Source: Toxotes chatareus (lineage: Eukaryota; Chordata; Actinopteri; Toxotidae). From it: a DNA stretch of 64,000 nucleotides. Made by a program: the position numbers and the translations under genes. The stretch's first letter is position 1. Each line of letters opens with the position of its first letter. Of the stretch, positions 23,860-35,696 are shown piece after piece. The notes under the pieces were generated by a model that was given only the letters and a program-made list of their open reading frames with translations, was not told where the DNA came from and ran no database searches. The DNA is taken from positions 5,104,501 to 5,168,500 of the forward strand of contig CM028884.1 of assembly GCA_016801885.1 (NCBI GenBank), in the 5' to 3' direction.

Positions 23860-24680
23860 GTAGTGCCTCTTTGCAGAAAAGCTATTTAGTGAAGTGGATA
23901 TCAGGGATATATGGCTCATCATTATTCCCATGCTATATTACTCTAAGGCCCCTAAACTCCCAGAGCCCATCCCCAGAGACCAGTCCTAATACCTCCTCTT
24001 CCACAGTCCCCTGACCACCGTAATAATGGGTAGCATTTTACCACACATCATTCTCCAGACTGCAGCTCTGTTCGGAATGGCTGTCAGTGCAGCTTTCTGA
24101 CTACAAACATCCAAAATACGGACAACCTCTCATTTATCTGTCATAAAACATTTTTTTGGACAATTGCAAAGAAGATTAGGTGCAAAACACGGTTTTTATC
24201 CCGAGAAAAGCTTTCAAAAGAGGCTCTTTCCGGGGCTTGAAATGTTCTTTGTCTCTGTTTGTCGCTCTACATCTGCCTCTCTGTCTTTCTTACACCCTTC
24301 TTAACTTAGACAGTCATAAGAATGTACTGTAATTGGAGATAAACAGCATTTATCTTCTCTATTGTCCCTGAATAACCCTCGGGCCCATCTCAGGTTTATT
24401 AGCCTCTTTATTGCAGTAGTGTGAGAGTACAGTACTTGACATATTCATCTTCCTTGTAATCTTTTATACTGCATTTATAATGATACCACCCCTTGGAAAA
24501 TGAACTTTTATTCATACCAGCAATTAAGATCTTGTGCAGTTTGTCTTGGCCACCGGGGAATGAAACAACCTGAGGAATCACTCTGCTAATGATGGCCTGT
24601 CAACGATGCAGCTGTCTGGAATAAATCGTCAAGATCCCCTCATAAACAGCTATTCCCCCAACATCCAGCGCACACACAGA
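23860..24680. promoter_or_regulatory. candidate enhancer block(s)
   Basis: Non-repetitive sequence of even composition. Words include TGTAATTGG and AGATAAACAGCATTTATCT near 24328-24357 (an almost symmetrical GATA pair), TTTATTCATACC near 24509, CAATTAAG near 24522 and GCTAATGATGG near 24584. The AGATAA...TTATCT pair is an inverted arrangement spaced by 7 bases. Regulatory role inferred, conservation untested. Confidence 0.3.
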
Positions 24681-24712
24681 CACACATAAACACACATACA
24701 CACACACTTAGT
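24668..24712. repeat. imperfect (CA)n tract
   Basis: Interrupted CA repeats (CACACACAGACACACATAAA type) directly after the enhancer-like block. Confidence 0.85.
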
Positions 24713-26619
24713 TCAACTTTGTTGTGTTGCCAACTTTGTACACAAGCTCCTTCTCAAGTTAAGGGAAGAATGTGGCTTGGACAAACTGTATTTGATCCTA
24801 ATGATTTTATTTTACTGGAACACCGACACGGACTTCTCACACACAGTTTTTATTAAGTGACCGTTCTCTGAACCCCACCCCTCACGCTGCTGTGGCTTAA
24901 GCTTTCTACCCTGGCGAGCCACATATGCAGTTAACAGTGGTAACAGCGGCAGATTTACCTCTTAAAACACTGCAGTAGCAACTGCAGAAACAATGTGTTC
25001 ACACACTGAAGTCAACGAAAGCAGGCTTCTCATTTCAGGTGTCAGTTATGTAGTGTTGCTGGTATGATGTCGATATCACTATCAACAGATTCACTGTCTA
25101 CTTTTGCTGACAACTGCATGCCTCAAACACGGAAAAACAGGCTCCACCCTGAAACAGTGAATGACTCGCCGCTACAGCTCGAGCCTCGCTGCAGAGGCGA
25201 GTGGCTGCTCCATCATGTTAACATGGGCGCCAAAATAAAATGCAAGCGGTTCCACAGCCGTCATGCATAGGTGAGCTGAAGCAAAAGTGAGACTGAAGCT
25301 GCATGTCCCCAAGCAAGAATCCATCCACATGGGCTGATGATTCGTGTGGAAGACATGGAAATAAGTGATCAGCATTTCTTATTTACTGCTTGTATCGCAG
25401 GGTAGAAGTAGAGTGTTTTGGTACAATATTACAGAAAGTTTTAAACTTTTAATGTGATTCAATCTAACAAGATAGTTAGCAACACATTTAGAGTTTTGCT
25501 TTACTGTTCCTATTTTCAAACTGTATGTTTCAGTTTAAAGAGCAAAAGATTTGAGGATGAGGAATAAACAATAAACAATAAACGATGAGTTTGGCAAAGT
25601 TTGGCTGGAGTTGCTGGAGTGTAAACTTTGGAGTAAAGAGTAGGACAGAGCAGAAGGTTGTTCTGAACAGGTATTTTCTAACTTAATCTGCAGCCCCACA
25701 ACATAAAGTAGCTAATGATATGTCCCTTGCCTCTGGAAATAACACTTGGTTACAGCCGGCACTAAGCCTGTTAGCTGGGCATGCTAATGTTTGCAGCTCA
25801 CATTACAGCAAACAAACACAAAGTTAAAACTACTCCTCACACTAGGTGTTGTATTTTTGTTTTTGTATAGGCTAATAAAAAAAAGAAAAGACACCAGCTC
25901 CCAAACTCTTTAAAAACATATTATTCTTCTTATTACAGCCCCATGAATACTGCTCTGGCATGTGCAGGAATCCAAAGTTTTACAGGCCTGTTGTGCCTAA
26001 TTATAGTTGCTAAACTATGAGAGCAAGTGCTCGAGTTAGCAAACAGTGTGTTTCTTTGAGATTTCTGTTTTCTTCTGTACTCTGTTCAAAGCATCATGCA
26101 AATCCTGCTACCAGGAAAACAGAGCATCCAGCTGCCATAGGACAGGTAATTAATGTAATTTACATGATTAAGGGCGGCCTGGTGTGTAATCTCTTGATAA
26201 CCATTTCCAGTGGTGACAAATAAGAGGGTCGGTCCATTAAAAATGTCACACAGTGACCATACAATACTAACCAAAAAACAGCAAGTTTGGTTAATCCAAC
26301 CAGGATCAATACACTTTCTCAGTTTTCACTGCAAATGCTCAGAAACGCAGCAGTCTCCATGTCAGAGGATGCAAAATAATTTAAGACTACATTTCTCGTC
26401 CTCAACAGTATCATATGTCAACTCTGATGCCATTTACTCTCATCAGATCTGTTTTGTGATTGTTAACCAAGACCATCCATCTTGCACTCACGTCAGCAGC
26501 CTTATTAGTCCTTAATTCGGAAAATTTGAAATGTTTAATATCCCAAGATGGATTGTAATGTAGCTTTGTCAGATTCAATTTCACTGATCATATTTAACCT
26601 TCAGCCTGCAACTCACTCA
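24713..26619. other. non-coding stretch
   Basis: No gene. Contains a 7-base tandem AATAAAC x3 at 25563-25583 and a small palindrome ATGTAATTTACAT at 26153-26165. GCTAATGTTTGC-like words near 25780 may be an eroded fish repeat. Frames here are under 105 codons without domains. Confidence 0.55.
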
Positions 26620-26880
26620 CAGGATTGAAGACTGCATTACCATTATCAATTGTTCAACCCATTTTCAGAGGCCTCTAAAGATGAAGGCTCTAATCATTTC
26701 TTTCTGCTCCTGTGGACTGAATGGAAATTTCTCATTTGTCATGATTCATGATGAGTAGTTTTGAGAGGCAGCTCTGTTTTCTTCTAGCATTCAGACAAGT
26801 TTCCACATTTCCATTCACATTCATCGCCTAATAGCAGAGAGAGGCGTTGTATAAGCGGCTGGGTTTGGTAAATATCAACA
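26620..26880. promoter_or_regulatory. candidate enhancer block, weak
   Basis: Even composition with CATTATCAATTGTTC near 26640, CTCTAATCATTTC near 26688, TGATTCATGATGAG near 26741 and TCATCGCCTAATAGC near 26821. Homeodomain-type words cluster loosely. No conservation test was possible. Confidence 0.22.
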
Positions 26881-27149
26881 GTTATGGAAACAGAACAGAA
26901 AATGCTCAGAATAAAAGCCTGTTAATTTCGGCAGTGTTTCAGTGGCTCAAAACACAGGCAGTGTACACACAGACGTCTGCATTTGTGCTATACCTTGTGT
27001 ACCTTTAGGCTGTTGTTTTGAAACATAAATACACAAAGCATATCATCTAGCTCAGAGTTTTGAGAACTGGCTGTTGACTATAGTGTTACCGGGGAATGGG
27101 ACAGAGTAATCCCATGTGACCATAAGGAATGATTCTATGGCACACAATT

Positions 27150-27300
27150 CACACTGAATGACAGCGCAGGAAGTAGGTGCGTCCTTTATGTAGCAATGCA
27201 GAAAGTTAGATTTTGAAGGTCGGGGGTAGTGCATGTGTGTACAATGCATCCAACCTTTCAGGCAGGAGACTGGGGTTTGCATCCTGTCACAATCCAACAG
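27150..27300 (+). repeat. possible SINE-like fragment with B-box-like word
   Basis: CAGGCAGGAGACTGGGG leads into GACTGGGGTTTGCATCC (27268-27284), which matches the minus-strand word at 2856-2840 at 15 of 17 bases. The 'aggagactggggttcgcatcc' type phrase is common in fish interspersed repeats as I remember them. The body is too eroded to assign. Confidence 0.35.
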
Positions 27301-27868
27301 TTAATATCTGCTGATGTGAATGGGTGAAGGTGCATGAGGAGATGATAAAACTTGTATCATACTTGCTGTCCATCCATAAGAGTCATTCACTTGTTTGTGT
27401 TACTTTATGGACACTAAACTGCTGCTGTTGTAATTAAACCGTGGATATATTAAGGGAAACTGGACACTACAAACAAGAAACACTTGTTTGTGTCTAAGTG
27501 TATTAAATTTAAACAGCTTTTGTCTGGGCTTAAGACAAGTATAAATGAGCCCTTAGCTGTCTAACCTCATAGGGTGGAGTCACCAGACAGGTTAGACATA
27601 AATGTGTGAATTATCACAGTAAAGCTGCAAAAAGCCCATTCACTTTGTGACTTTGGATAATGAATAAAATCTAATTTATTTACAATAATCTGATAACTGC
27701 AGAGGTTAATCTCACATCATTGGCAACATCACAGGGTTGACTTACTCGCTAGCTTATGTTAACAATGGTTAGGAAACAAAGGAATGATTTATAAAGCAAG
27801 TGAAAGTTGTGGGTCGAGTATTAGTCTAAATATAGGAGCAGCTACTGCGCAGAATGTAAGAGTTGAGG

Positions 27869-27890
27869 TGTGTGTGTGTGTGTGTGTGTG
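27869..27890. repeat. (TG)11 microsatellite
   Basis: Eleven TG units followed by TTTAATTAG. Confidence 0.97.
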
Positions 27891-28528
27891 TTTAATTAGA
27901 ACTGCGAGCAGGTATAGAGGAGGGGTGTTTCAGGGGTACTGGAATTTATGGTGTATCCTGCTGGAAGTGCTGTGGGCTGAATTCAATTAAACATCTGTGA
28001 TGGGAGGTGCCCAGTTTATAACCCCAGAGGTATACCTGTTGTCAGATCCTCCATCTCCTCTGTTCTCTTACCATCCATGCTATGTTTCCCTCATGGGAGA
28101 GTTATTTCAGATGCTATGCAGTGGTAAATGTTTACACAGGTAAGGCGGTGCTCTGAATGTTGACTGAGTTTGTGAATATACAGAATCTACTGCCTCAGCT
28201 AAAGCTGCACACATATGAAGGTGTTGCTAGTATCATTACACAGAGTTATTTTAAATGTTAAACTTAAATAACTTTAAATAACTTTCCATTGTGTAAGAAT
28301 GTGGCATAACTGTAATCTCAGCAACTAACACAGAAAAAAGTGCAGCCCTTCAAAGTCTGGGTCTCTAACCTTTTAAATCCCCAGGCTGGATCTCCAGCTT
28401 ACTGAGCCAGTTTTAATTTTAAAGGTGTATTGGCCACTTGTGGGGGGGCAGAAGAAGCTTCAGGGAAATATTAGGAGCCAATAATAATAGCTTGCTAAAT
28501 GCTCTGGTATCACTCTTCTTTTTCTTTG

Positions 28529-28544
28529 TTTTTTTTTTTTTTTT
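28529..28544. repeat. poly-T run (T16)
   Basis: Sixteen T residues after CTTTG, read directly from the sequence. Confidence 0.95.
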
Positions 28545-28969
28545 GTGCTAAGCACAGATCCAAAATAGGCTAAAAGGTTCCACAGAGCTGGTGGAAACTA
28601 CAGTTTGGATTATTTCTCTTTAACTCTCTATGTCTGTGTCAAAAAATAATAATTATTATTATTAGAGGTTTTGCAAAGCCCAAAAATGTTAAAAGTTACA
28701 TTTCATGTGAAGCTAAGTAATACGGGTGATGATGCGTCTTTAATGGCTGGCACTGGTTGCATTTTGAGTGTAGCCTTTCAAACTGTGGATGTGGATTTGC
28801 ATAAGTAGTAAATGTTTTCATTCCTGCACACAACACATGCGGTATAGTGGAAGTATTAAAATCTGTCACGTACTGTATTGAGGTATTGTGCAAAACTAAA
28901 GCTAACAGGGTTGTCTGGGTCTTTGGGGCTTGCTATAAGTAGAGACATAGGTTAAGCCTGTGCAGGGCT

Positions 28970-29210
28970 TAAAGAAACCTATTTCTCTTATCTTCCCTGG
29001 TCATGAACCATGAGCAATAACATTATCAAGGGTCTGTTGTTACAGGGTTGGGGTAGAGAGGAGCAGAATTACAGGCAATGAGGAGATTTTAAACACTACA
29101 CGTCTCGGGGATGTGTCCAATCGTGCTTCTAATCTGGCCATTGTGTTGGGCCTTATCAGCCATCAGCACTTTGAATAGAACAAAGAATAGTATCAGCCGA
29201 TCCATAAATC
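28970..29210. promoter_or_regulatory. candidate enhancer block, weak
   Basis: TTATCTTCCCTGG near 28988, ACATTATCAAGGG near 29020, GCCTTATCAGCCATCAGC near 29150 and AACAAAGAATAG near 29180 give repeated TTATC (GATA) words in a non-repetitive block. Inference only. Confidence 0.22.
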
Positions 29211-29449
29211 ATAACTTCAAACACTGTGGTAGGTCACTGTTTTATGTGCCCTCCTGGATACAGCTTTAGCCTGCTGATTCTACTGCTCTCACATTAATGC
29301 TGAATTCACATTAATTAGAAAATGTAAGAACAGGCCTGGGCATACAACAATATCAAGCATCAGTAGGTATGATCTTAATCAGATATTTTTGGGGTGATAT
29401 TGTTCACTGAGGACCTGCTATCTGCTCCTTTGAGCACAGTTTATGTTAA

Positions 29450-29830
29450 GTTCCCACCCATAAGATCATCGGACGCTCACTGCTCTCTGTGGAGGACTTA
29501 TTCAGCTCCTGCTGCCTCAGCAGAGCAGCCAACACACTGAAGCCCCCCGGACATCATCTGTTTGACCTGCTGTCCTCTGGTAGATGCTTCAGGTCCATCA
29601 TAGCACGGACAAACAGACTTAAGACTCGCTTTGACCACAGACCTGTAGGAGAACTGAACACTGCCAAATGCTGTCCCTGACTGTTTTGGACCTGTGTGAT
29701 GATCTGCACTACAATACCTACAATTACATTTACAGAATACAGAATAGGACACAGATGTTTACACTCCAGCAATATGTGCATATTCCTGACTTCATTACCT
29801 GTACATAGGAGCAGTGAAACTCAAGTGAAA
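29450..29830 (+). mobile_element. 3' end of a CR1/L2-type LINE, decayed
   Basis: One frame (29450-29680) reads through KIIGRSLLSVEDLFSS, then HHLFDLLSSGRCFRSI, ARTNRLK and a VGELN-like segment before a stop. This is the conserved C-terminal tail of the reverse-transcriptase protein in CR1/L2-clade LINEs, where the family shows LLPSGRRYRSI, RTNRLKNSF and AVxxLN. Reverse transcriptase and endonuclease domains are absent, as in usual 5' truncation. The A/T-rich sequence after the stop is presumably the 3' UTR. The exact family (L2, Rex1 or other) and the right end are uncertain. Confidence 0.72.
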
Positions 29831-30039
29831 TACCTCAGCTGTTGTTTTTAGCACATTTTTTGCTATTTGTCCTGTGGAACGAACTGTCTGGATTGATACT
29901 CAGTTTGGTTGTATTCTGTCTTTGTTCCCATCACTGACGTGTGCTCAATGCATATAAAAAGTGTAAAAATCTGTTTTCTTAGGGGTTGTGTATCGGACTA
30001 TTTATTACCCCCCAGCCCACAGCTCATGATCTCGCTCAC
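29831..30039. other. short non-coding spacer
   Basis: AT-rich sequence that may still be LINE 3' UTR. Nothing else recognised. Confidence 0.5.
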
Positions 30040-30190
30040 TGATTCCCATTGTCTGCGAGTGTTTAAGCTAAGCTAAGCCAAGTTAATCAGCTACTGGCTG
30101 TAGCTTCATATAGCTCACAGATTTCAGAGTGTTATCAATCATCTTGTTGTGATAATCATTTTTCCGAAAATGTCAAACTATTACTTAAAC
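30040..30190 (+). repeat. teleost interspersed repeat fragment
   Basis: The order GCTAAGCTAAGCCAAG, TGGCTGTAGCTTCATAT, AGAGTGTTATCAATC and CCGAAAATGTCAAACTATT matches the 3' part of a repeat I recognise from many percomorph genomes ('...CAGCTGCTGGCTGTAGC...AAAATGTCGAACTATTCC'). Only this end is present. Identity is from memory, and class is unknown to me. Confidence 0.55.
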
Positions 30191-30785
30191 ACTGTTCAGT
30201 CAAAACTTAGATGTGTATTTGCAAAGTAGGTTAGAAAGTCAAGAACTGCTCCATGTGTACTGAGCACTGTATATGTGGGTAAAGAGCTCAGTTGTTCATT
30301 CATCCTCTCAGTTCAATTTATCCCTTACAAGCCTTAGTTTAAATTAAATGCTGCATTTCATCACAACACCAAGCTGATGTGGGAAGACTTTACCTCTTTT
30401 TCTCAGTCATTTAATATTGTTTCATATATACAATGTGGCAGTTAATTATTTTATAATTGTAGCAGAATAGTATTCAAAGTAAGAAAAACAGTGTTTATAA
30501 TAGCACAATATGTTTAATTACAGTGATAATGAGAACTGCTTCATGGTGCAAAGGTTTATCTTTTAATGTGATAGCTTGGGAAAGGTTCAGTTTAATTATT
30601 TGCATCCCTCTCTAAGTTAAAGCCAGAGAAAAATAAATATTGAGATGCATTTTGTGTTCACATACTATACATAGAGATGACAAATTGCATAATCGCTCTA
30701 CAGTGTTTCATCCCTGTTTCCTTCAATCGATACATCAGTCACGGGTTAGTCTTTTATATAGCTGTCAATCCATTTCCAGATTGTG
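30191..30785. other. non-coding stretch, nothing recognised
   Basis: AT-rich, no supported open frame. Isolated AGTTAATTATTTTATAATTG near 30440. Confidence 0.55.
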
Positions 30786-30789
30786 CTTT

Positions 30790-30965
30790 CCCTTCCTCCG
30801 AAGCCTTTTTTATTCCTGTCTGCTCCCTCCTATACAGTATTTATTTATAAAATCAAACTGGCATGTTGATGGAGCAGTCAAATATGAATCATCCTGGCCT
30901 AATTCCTTAGCTTCAGGAATTATAATAACAGTCATTATCTTCTATGGTCAAAATAAAGACAGGAA
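30790..30965. promoter_or_regulatory. candidate enhancer block, weak
   Basis: GTATTTATTTATAAAATC near 30838, TATGAATCATCCTGGCC near 30883, CCTAATTCC near 30898, and GGAATTATAATAACAGTC near 30916 in non-repetitive sequence. Homeodomain- and FOX-type words only. Inference. Confidence 0.25.
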
Positions 30966-33774
30966 AGGAGGACTGCTTACCTGCTGATATTGTCATTTTA
31001 AATTCAAATCAAGCTTTTTGTGATAAATATCAAGAAAACAATGATGATTTGCTGCTAACTAAACCTTATGTATATATGAAATGTTGCATATGCAGTTTCT
31101 AATTAATAACAATGAACAATTTAATATAATATAAGCCTATTTAAACATAAAAGAGGATGTTGTCCCGATGCACAACATTCTAATGTGAAAGTGTGCACAT
31201 TTACATGGACACTATCCTGGTTGAGTCTGGTTTTTGATCACATTCGACATACAATGTTTTTCCAGAACACAGAGATAACTTTGAGTGTCAGAATTTATTC
31301 CTGACCTTGGGATCAGGTCCTTGGAATCAGGATCATGCTCTATATTTTACTGGAGTCAGATTTACACCATTGTTTTGCCACAAAACCTCATTACATTACT
31401 TATCTTTATATTTTTGTTTCACCGACTGCTGCTTTAATTAAAGTGTGAAGGAACTTATACACATAGTAGACAGTGATCAGAGCCATGAATAAGGTATTTA
31501 CATGCCAGTTTCTATTTAAGAACTTACAGGTGGCAGGAGGAGGAGACTGGGTTCAAGGCCTTATGCAGGGTTCTGAAAAGAGGATATAACCAGCGCACTC
31601 CAAAACCCACATCACAACTGGAATAAGTGACTGGAAACAAATGAAAAGAAGAATTTAAAAACTAACTCATTATGATTTGACATTGAAAAGCATTACAAAG
31701 TAACACAGTACACCCAGCAGGGTTCAATGCATATTCCTGTCTCAGTAGGTGCTGAGAAATAAGGCCTATAGGACTGACCTCTAAATGTAAGAAACAGCCT
31801 GGGTGAGATAAATAAACTGTTAGTAAAAGAAAAAAAAAGTCAAATTATTTCCAGAATAATCTTAAAGGTTTAGGAGATAACAGTAAATTCACACAGGCAA
31901 ATTGAAAGGCTTTTCCCTTTGTCCTTCCTTGTCACAGCATACATGAATGTGTGCAATGAACTGAGTGTGGGTACGTGTGTGTGTATGTGTGTGTGTTTGT
32001 GTGTGTTTGTGTGTGAGTATTATCGGCCCAACTTCTTGACTGATGTGTGAGTGTCCAGTGAGAAATCATATTTCTGTGTTACTGAGAACAGACAAGGTGA
32101 TAAAATCGCTATTCCTGTCAGGTATGCACCAGTGAATTGTTCATCAGTTCACCACCTATTTTCCTATGAGGCTTCTTTTTTTTCCCATTTTCCTTCTTTA
32201 CTCAAAGCTGGGTTTGAAAAGAGAAGCTTTGGTGTAAGCAGAGAGGCCACGGGGGAGCAAATCCCAGCGGACACTCAGAAAAAGAACAACTTCAAAAGGG
32301 CCTGCAATACCACGGTGAATTGTATAAGGGAGAAAAATGCAATGATTAAAAGTGAAATGTTTGTTTGAAGATAATGTTATTTTGGAAAACCTCTCTTAAG
32401 AGGATTTCTAACTTGAAAAAGAGACAAGAGGAAGAAATAGAGGGAATGTGGGAGACAGACTTGGAACTATTTCCCACAGTTATGTATACGTGTTCAAAAT
32501 TGGCAACGTAGCATACGAACGCTGTTGCAGTTCATCCAAACGTTTGCCTGAGTCCTCAGCTCAATGCTCTGTACAGTGAATGTGAATGCATGACTGAGGG
32601 GAAACTATGGGTGACTTCTAATATTATGTCTGAAGGGAAAACATGAGTTAAAGAGAGCAGATATGAGAGACCACAGGATCTGACTCTGAATGGATACAAG
32701 ACTTCTATTTAGCCTGCACAACCATAGCAGGTGTACATCAGTATTCAGCAGAGGAGCTAACGATGGGGCCGACTGCATGGGTCAAGTCAGCGCCACATCT
32801 GGGCTGGGTCGTCTCCATTTGAACCCACAGATCGTTATGTAAAATTGCAGAGATGAGACAGAGTGCATTAACCGGCACGTGGAGGGGAAGATGATCACAG
32901 AAACAGGCTTCAGTCTGAAGTGTCCTCAAAAATAAAAGCCTAGCCTCGTCTATAGTTTATTGATGTAGTGGAGGACTGCAGATTTATGCAGATGAAATGC
33001 TTTTAGATGCATTTGGTAGAACTATTTTGTCAGTTTCTGCCTAGTTGTCGTAGAATGCAGAGCCCCGAGTTGCATGGGTTGAGGACTCATGTCTAACAGC
33101 GGCATGTTAGCAGAGAATCAGCAGCTGCAGCAGCTTCAGGCCTCTGTGTGAGTTTTACGTGGGAGGGTGGCTGGGTTACAACTGGCTTCTACAGTAATCA
33201 GACATTAAGGTACTGTGCAATTAAAATTTTGAACGGGTACCTGATAAGATCCCTCTTCATATCCACATATTACTTCAGAAATTAACTGTTAAATTTTGAT
33301 TTCATTAATGTTTCACATAGGACAAAGATTGTAGTTTTCCATCGTCTATTGTATAAAACAAATCTGCATTTCTGAAGATACAAGACAGTACAATACAAGA
33401 CACAATTTACTTTAATGGCTTACAAACTAAAACGTTGTGAACATAACTTTACATGAAAATATAATTTTGTGTGTGTTTTTAGGTGAGTTTTGTGCTGTTT
33501 TGGATGAAAGTCCATCGAGGATCAGGCAGTGCAAACTAATTCAGACTATAAATGCTGTGATATGTAGCACTGGCCCATGTCATGCACTCGTCCATATAAA
33601 AATAAACCTAAAAGTAACATAAAATAGAAATGCACGGTGTGCAAACATCTATTCACTGAAGAGGACTTGAAGGACCATTACTAATGTGGTGATAGACAGT
33701 AAAAGCATGGTGCCCAGTCACTTGACATGACACAAGAAGCTGGAAAATGTTGTGTATGCCAATTTGTCTTCTCT
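30966..33774. other. long non-coding stretch
   Basis: No gene or repeat family recognised. Holds the TG-rich tract at 31971-32016 and a short direct repeat CCTTGG(G/A)ATCAGG at 31305-31330. TAACGAT (32758) and ATCGTTA (32831) could pair across about 65 bases. The 105-codon frame at 32051-32368 has no domain. Confidence 0.55.
31971..32016. repeat. interrupted (TG)n tract
   Basis: TG repeats broken by TATG and TTTG units over about 45 bases. Confidence 0.93.
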
Positions 33775-34400
33775 TCCCAGAGTGGTCCACTCTCCATCCC
33801 TTTGAATTCGAGTGCATGACTTTGCATAAGCGACGCCTAATTGAATATTAATGACTTCTGATGGTATTTGATTATCTGTTTCTCATTTGGAAAGATTATA
33901 CAAATGAGCCTCATTTGCATTTCAGCATCCAGGAAATGAAATGGAGTGTGTCTGCCAGATTATTATTCTCCTTCTAACACCACTGAGCTCAACTTCTTTA
34001 ATCTCATGAATTCAGGATTAGTTTCACATTTTGGTGTGATGCTCCAATTTGGCAAGCAGGTCATTTATGCTGGTGGAGAGCTTTTGTTTGCTCCAGTAGG
34101 TGAAGACAATAGACATAATAAAGTTTCAGTCAGCTTTGTTATTTTTCCTTAAAGCTTGACTGAGCTTTGGTATTTGTTGGATGGCATCCGTTCCCGTGCA
34201 GGGCAGGTATGCAGGCAGATGGTAACAGTGCAAGGATGATGAAGAGTTCAGTCCCGTTCAGTCGGTATGAAGTAAATGGAAGAAATGAAAAGCCCATAAT
34301 AGGAGTGGAGTGGAGAATTACTGTCCTGTCTGGCTCCCAGGCAACAGCTTTATCTTCACAGCAATTTACAGTAATCCGCGGTAGCTGTGAGGGCCTGCCT
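33775..34400. promoter_or_regulatory. candidate enhancer with octamer site
   Basis: A perfect octamer ATTTGCAT lies at 33913-33920, with a related TTTGCATAAG at 33821-33830. TTGAATATTAATGAC, TGATTATC and GATTATACAAATGAG are nearby, all in non-repetitive sequence. POU-factor and SOX-POU binding is inferred from consensus. The second half (34200-34390) has fewer motifs but similar composition. Open frames across it have no domain. Confidence 0.35.
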
Positions 34401-34430
34401 TAGGCCGCTGTTAGCTGCTGCAAAATGACG

Positions 34431-34466
34431 TGAATTTTAAACACTGACTGAATTTTAAACATCGAC
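34431..34466. repeat. 18-bp tandem duplication
   Basis: TGAATTTTAAACACTGAC is followed directly by TGAATTTTAAACATCGAC, 16 of 18 identical. Confidence 0.85.
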
Positions 34467-35068
34467 TGATAAATCATTTCATGTTATCCTGAATACGATT
34501 TTGATGTTTATTCCCTCAAGGGCTCAAGGTGTACCTGCACGTCAATGTTACTGTCCAAACCTCATATTGGCAGATCAATCCTAAGTGAGACTGTGCTGAA
34601 GTAGCCCATGATTTTGATTGAATTTTGAGCATAGAGTCTTCCTTTTGACTCTTATCCCAATCGATTATGCCGGGTGTCCCATTGATCTGATAAACATGAG
34701 CGGCAGTTGCAGAGCAGAGTTTTGCCAAGTTGATATTGAATCAGAAGTGAGAGAAGAATATCCATAAGTATCAAGTGACTGCTCAAGCAGGTCAGTAAAT
34801 AATCCTCGGATGAACGCTCTATAAGCAAAGATACGAAGACACAGGTCAGAGGACTCCACCACTAGTCTGTCTCCTTCTATTTGCATGATTATGTATCTTT
34901 TCTATTGTATGGTCAAATATGCAGGATTTTTTTCACAAAGCACAGAGGAAGCAGAAAAGTGCAAAAGTGGTATTCACATGTGGCGGAGAAGCCCAACAGG
35001 CTTGGCACAGCGAATGCTGTCAGTGAACTCACATTCTTACTGAAGTCACTTTCTCTTCCTCACTGTCT

Positions 35069-35081
35069 CCCCCCCCCCCCC
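35069..35081. repeat. poly-C run (C13)
   Basis: Thirteen C residues in a pyrimidine-rich tract. Confidence 0.93.
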
Positions 35082-35268
35082 ACTTCCTGTCTTTCTCCCA
35101 CTCAGCAAGCATTCTGAGGATCTATTTCTTATTAGAATTCACCCCAGAAATCATGTTGGGCCAGCGTGCTCCTGCAGCTCCAGACTCTATTAAATGCCTC
35201 ATTCAATTTTATGATATAGTTTTTATTTGACATTAAGGGCTTTACAAAAAGGCTGTGGAGTTATTAGT

Positions 35269-35313
35269 AAAAAAAAAAAAAAAAAAAAAAAAAGAGAGAG
35301 AGAGAGAGAGAAA
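35269..35313. repeat. poly-A run joined to (GA)n
   Basis: A25 (35269-35293) runs directly into about nine GA units. Confidence 0.95.
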
Positions 35314-35696
35314 GAAGAATGCTAGTATACATTCTGATTTGCATTCTTTCTTCTACTACAAGTTTCCACTGCATCTTTTCCAAACTTCGGTCTTCCATAA
35401 ATTGGTTGTTCACTGCGTATTTTCTTATTAATCTTCCCAGAAATCTATTTAACTCCCATATAGCTGTGAAGATTTCTCATTAAGCATGAGAGCATTAAAT
35501 GTAGAGTCGGGGAGCCCAACACAAACAAAAAGATCAGCCCCAAAGCCAAAATTCAGCTCTGTCTCTCGAAACTGTCAGGTCTTTTTATTACAAAGACAAA
35601 GGTCACGTTCTCATCTGTAGTTGGTTTGAACCAAAGACAAAAAAGATGCTTTGTTGCTTTTTATTGGACGATTCTGGTGATGTAATCCTACATCAT

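Larger units (their letters stand above)
27301..28965. other. non-coding stretch with microsatellites
   Basis: No gene. Holds (TG)11 at 27869-27890, T16 at 28529-28544 and an (AAT)/(ATT) run at 28646-28664. The segment 28420-28500 (GGCCACTTGTGGGGGGGCAG) may be an eroded repeat end. Confidence 0.55.
34401..35696. other. non-coding stretch with low-complexity DNA
   Basis: Holds an 18-bp tandem x2 (34431-34466), C13 (35069-35081) and the A/GA tract at 35269-35313. Frames on both strands lack domains. Confidence 0.55.

Noticed and set aside
31913..31923. TTCCCTTTGTC, start of miR-204/211
   Set aside because: Only 11 bases match and there is no hairpin partner.
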